Below, in pieces: positions 60,337-64,000 of a stretch of DNA of 64,000 bases. Location: the NCBI RefSeq assembly GCF_900455735.1, contig NZ_UAUI01000011.1, forward strand, positions 62,001 to 126,000, in the 5' to 3' direction. The first letter of the stretch is position 1. Every line of letters begins with the position of its first letter. A program made the position numbers and the translations under genes. The notes under the pieces are model-generated. The model made no database searches. It worked only from the letters and a program-made list of their open reading frames with translations, and was not told the origin of the DNA. This DNA comes from Rhodococcus wratislaviensis (GTDB lineage Bacteria > Actinomycetota > Actinomycetes > Mycobacteriales > Mycobacteriaceae).

Positions 60337-61959
60337 ATGACCCAGATCGAATCCGGAGCGGTGGCCCCGGTCCTGACCGTCGGCACCAGCGCAGCGGACA
60401 GCACCGGCCGGCCGTGGTTCGAAGCGGAGATCGCCAAGCGCCGTGAGTTCGCTCTGGCGATGGGCGGCCCGGACAAGATCGAGCGCCAACACGCGCGCGG
60501 CCGACTGACGGCGCGTGAACGCATCGAACGGCTCGTCGACGAAGGAACGTGGCGCGAGATCGGCATGATGACCGGATCAGCCCGCTACGACGAACGAGGG
60601 CAGCTGATCTCGGTCGAGCCGTCGAATGTCGTGTGCGGGCAGGCGAAGATCGACGGTCGGGACGTCATCGTCGTCGCCGAGGACTTCACCGTCCGAGGGG
60701 GATCGTCGGAAGCGACCAACCCCGAAAAATGGCAGTACGTAGAGCGACTGGCGTTGACGTACCGTTGGCCGGTGATCCGGCTCGTCGAGACCGCCGGCGG
60801 CAGCGTCAACCTTCTCGAGCAGATGTCTGCCACCAAGATTCCCGGATACCCGCACTGGCCGATGGTGGAGTTGCTGGCCACAGTTCCCGTCGTCGGAGTC
60901 GCGCTCGGCGCAGCCGCAGGCCTCGGCGCGGTCCGGGTATGCGCAAGTCACCTGTCGATCATGACGGCCGAGGGTTCCTACCTGTTTGCGGGTGGACCCG
61001 CAGTCGTGAAGAAGGCGGTGGGCGAGGACGTCACCAACGCCGAGCTCGGCGGCTCGGGTGTGCACGCGCGTGCATCGGGTGTGGTCGACAACGAGGCGGC
61101 CGACGAATTCGAGGCACTCGACGACGTCGTCCGATTCCTGTCGTACCTTCCGTCGAGCGTTCACGAGCTCCCCCCGGTGAGGGCCTGCGCCGATCCGGTG
61201 GATCGTCGTGACGAGGCCCTGTCCACGACGATCCCGGAGATCAAGCAGTACTCGTACGACATGCGCAAGCTGCTGGCCTCGGTCTTCGACGACGGGAGCC
61301 TGTTCGAGATCGGACGGTATTTCGGACAGTCTCAGATCACGATGCTCGCCCGTCTCGACGGTCGCACCGTGGCGGTCCTCGCGAACGATCCGATGTGGCT
61401 CGGCGGATCGTTGACCGTCGATTCCGCCGAGAAGATCACCAGGTTCGTCGACATGGCCGACACGTTCCACCTGCCGGTGGTGAACCTGATCGACCAGCCT
61501 GGCACGTTTGTCGGCCGCGACGCCGAGCAGAAGGGCACCCTCCGCAAGGGCATCAGGACGGCCATGGCCCTGGAGCAGGCTCGCGTGCCCTGGCTCTCGC
61601 TGTTCGTGCGTCGGGCCTACGGACTGGCCGGCGCCGCCTACGGCCCGATAGGCGGTGGCAGTATCAATCGGCGTCTCGCCTGGCCGACGGCGCACTGGGG
61701 ATCGATCCCCATCGAGGGCGGCGTCGAGGCCGCCTACCGACGCACCCTGGCCGAAAGTGATGACCCGGACGCGCTCCGGGCCGAACTCTACGCGCGGTTC
61801 CAACCCGTGGAGAACCCGTTCCGAACCGCGGAAAGGTTCGGAATCCAGGACGTCATCGACCCCCGCGACACCCGTCCGATGCTGTGCGAATGGGTACGTC
61901 AGGCATACCGAATCCTGCCCGCACAGCTCGGCACGACCGCACGCACCATGCGCGCCTGA
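60337..61959 (+). CDS. acyl-CoA carboxylase carboxyltransferase subunit (AccD/PccB or transcarboxylase 12S type)
   Basis: A 540-residue double-crotonase carboxyltransferase. N-half: HARGRLTARERIERLVDEGT, VVVAEDFTVRGGSSEATNPE, VRLVETAGGSVNLLEQMSAT, and SIMTAEGSYLFAGGPAVVKK. C-half: VFDDGSLFEIGRYFGQSQIT, MARLDGRTVAVLANDPMWLG, LIDQPGTFVGRDAEQKGTLR and the biotin-facing RRAYGLAGAAYGP. These are the oxyanion and CoA sites of propionyl/acetyl-CoA carboxyltransferases. The glycine pairs of the CoA site are kept. It moves CO2 between carboxybiotin and an acyl-CoA. It is the third gene after the ligase and is followed by BCCP and biotin carboxylase. Confidence 0.9.
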   Translation: MTQIESGAVAPVLTVGTSAADSTGRPWFEAEIAKRREFALAMGGPDKIERQHARGRLTARERIERLVDEGTWREIGMMTGSARYDERGQLISVEPSNVVCGQAKIDGRDVIVVAEDFTVRGGSSEATNPEKWQYVERLALTYRWPVIRLVETAGGSVNLLEQMSATKIPGYPHWPMVELLATVPVVGVALGAAAGLGAVRVCASHLSIMTAEGSYLFAGGPAVVKKAVGEDVTNAELGGSGVHARASGVVDNEAADEFEALDDVVRFLSYLPSSVHELPPVRACADPVDRRDEALSTTIPEIKQYSYDMRKLLASVFDDGSLFEIGRYFGQSQITMLARLDGRTVAVLANDPMWLGGSLTVDSAEKITRFVDMADTFHLPVVNLIDQPGTFVGRDAEQKGTLRKGIRTAMALEQARVPWLSLFVRRAYGLAGAAYGPIGGGSINRRLAWPTAHWGSIPIEGGVEAAYRRTLAESDDPDALRAELYARFQPVENPFRTAERFGIQDVIDPRDTRPMLCEWVRQAYRILPAQLGTTARTMRA

Positions 61960-62000
61960 CCGAACACCTCATCGCGAAAGCCACTTACGAGGAGCAGACC

Positions 62001-62515
62001 ATGAATCTCCAACACGCAGACGTCCGACGCATTCTTGAACTACTGGACACCGCAGAGCATCTCGATTCGCTGGACCTCCGGATCGGCGACGTCGTCCTGC
62101 AGGCGCGCAAGCCTGGGGCCGCGCCGGTGAGTGTGCTGCCGGTCGAAGCTCTCGCGCCGACGACCGCCACCGCGGCCCCGGCCGTGCCGACGCCGGCGAC
62201 CGCGCCGGCCGCCACGGTCACCGCGAGCAGCAGCCCGGCACCCTCCGAAGTCCCGGATCGGATGATCGCCATCCGGGCACCCATGCCGGGCACGTTCTAC
62301 CGCACACCGGCACCGACCCAGCCGCCGTTCGTGGAAGAGGGCCAGCAGATCGACGCCTCCGCGACACTCTGCCTGATCGAGGTGATGAAAATGTTCAACA
62401 CGGTCCCGGCGCCGGCAGCGGGCCGGGTTCATTCGATCCTCGTCGAGCACGGTCAGGCCGTCGAGCACGAGCAGATCCTGATGATCGTCGATCCCACCGA
62501 GCCGGAGGCCGCAGC

Positions 62516-62519
<4 letters not shown>
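62001..62519 (+). CDS. biotin carboxyl carrier protein (BCCP)
   Basis: A 172-residue carrier; GAGGAG precedes the ATG at 62001. The N-terminal 40 residues form a helical stretch (LQHADVRRILELLDTAEHLD, SLDLRIGDVVLQARK) like AccB; a long Ala/Pro/Thr linker follows; the C-terminal biotinyl domain has IRAPMPGTFYRTPAPTQPPF and the biotinylated Lys in LCLIEVMKMFNTVPAPAAGR. The E-V/A-M-K-M motif is intact. Its stop overlaps the start of the biotin carboxylase gene (ATGA). It carries carboxybiotin between the biotin carboxylase and one or both carboxyltransferases of the operon. Confidence 0.93.
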
Positions 62520-63915
<1,396 letters not shown>

Positions 63916-63919
<4 letters not shown>

Positions 63920-64000
63920 GCAGCCACCGGCTCACCTTCACCGACACCAGCCTGACCGACGGCCAGGCCGCGGTATGGGCGGGTGCATTGGATAATCGGA
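63916..64000 (+). CDS. HMGL-like carboxyltransferase (OadA / transcarboxylase 5S / pyruvate carboxylase B type), 5' part only
   Basis: Only 28 codons lie in the window. MSSHRLTFTDTSLTDGQAAV, WAGALDN matches the opening of the HMGL-like TIM barrel as in FVDTTLRDGHQSLWAGR of pyruvate carboxylase subunit B and oxaloacetate decarboxylase alpha. The metal-binding Asp is kept, but the Arg of the LRDG motif is Thr here (LTDG). The ATG overlaps the biotin carboxylase stop (ATGA), so it is the same operon. The family call rests on a short piece. Confidence 0.55.

Overview
The window is GC-rich with strong G/C preference at third codon positions, many GTG starts and ATGA stop/start overlaps. Its gene content (acyl-CoA dehydrogenases, CoA transferase, MHS and ACS transporters, TetR/Lrp/LuxR/PucR regulators, kinase-LuxR giant regulators) fits a mycolic-acid actinobacterium, most likely Rhodococcus or a close relative. 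That assignment is inference from gene style; no rRNA, tRNA or other marker gene is present. The window reads as a catabolic accessory region made of small operons, each with its own regulator, separated by decayed gene remnants.

Layout. 1-2.6 kb: the start of a molybdenum-hydroxylase-type operon on the minus strand, a MarR regulator and an XdhC maturation factor, linked by a shared candidate operator. 3-7.4 kb: a tandem-domain Lrp regulator, a hydrolase remnant abutting an IS5-type transposase remnant, then an MHS transporter with a TauD-family dioxygenase. 7.6-10.9 kb: the first of three paralogous kinase/NB-ARC/LuxR regulators. 11-12.6 kb: a graveyard (IS3-like remnant, STAND ATPase pseudogene, truncated Baeyer-Villiger monooxygenase). 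12.6-17.4 kb: a CoA-ester pathway of family III CoA transferase, acyl-CoA dehydrogenase and hydratase/3-hydroxyacyl-CoA dehydrogenase fusion. 17.4-20 kb: quinone oxidoreductase remnant, secreted lipase-like hydrolase, and an Lrp/LysE exporter pair. 20-28 kb: two divergent operons around a GAF-LuxR regulator (acyl-CoA synthetase, enoyl-CoA hydratase, MBL hydrolase; and MHS transporter, amidohydrolase, nitronate monooxygenase). 28-31.8 kb: a beta-oxidation operon under a TetR regulator with a striking operator. 31.8-35.2 kb: PucR-type regulator and FAD-linked 2-hydroxyacid oxidase. 35.2-41.4 kb: methyltransferase remnant, CocE/cyclase/FAH operon with TetR, and an ACS-type MFS carrier. 41.4-47.9 kb: Lrp regulator and a complete four-gene branched-chain 2-oxoacid dehydrogenase operon, followed by a sugar isomerase-like gene. 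48.4-57.1 kb: kinase-LuxR paralogs two and three, flanking a small exported protein and an epoxide hydrolase. 57.1-64 kb: a LysR regulator divergent from a tightly coupled operon of a SucCD-like acyl-CoA ligase, an acyl-CoA carboxyltransferase, a BCCP, a biotin carboxylase and the start of an HMGL-like (5S-type) carboxyltransferase.

How it works together. Most operons take an organic acid or ester, activate it to a CoA ester or oxidise it, and feed beta-oxidation, branched-chain oxoacid or carboxylation routes. Two items deserve most attention. The three giant regulators share an approximately 85-nt leader with fixed spacing and a hairpin overlapping the start codon whose bases covary between copies. 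The last operon combines the component types of a biotin-dependent transcarboxylase with a biotin carboxylase and a dedicated CoA ligase.
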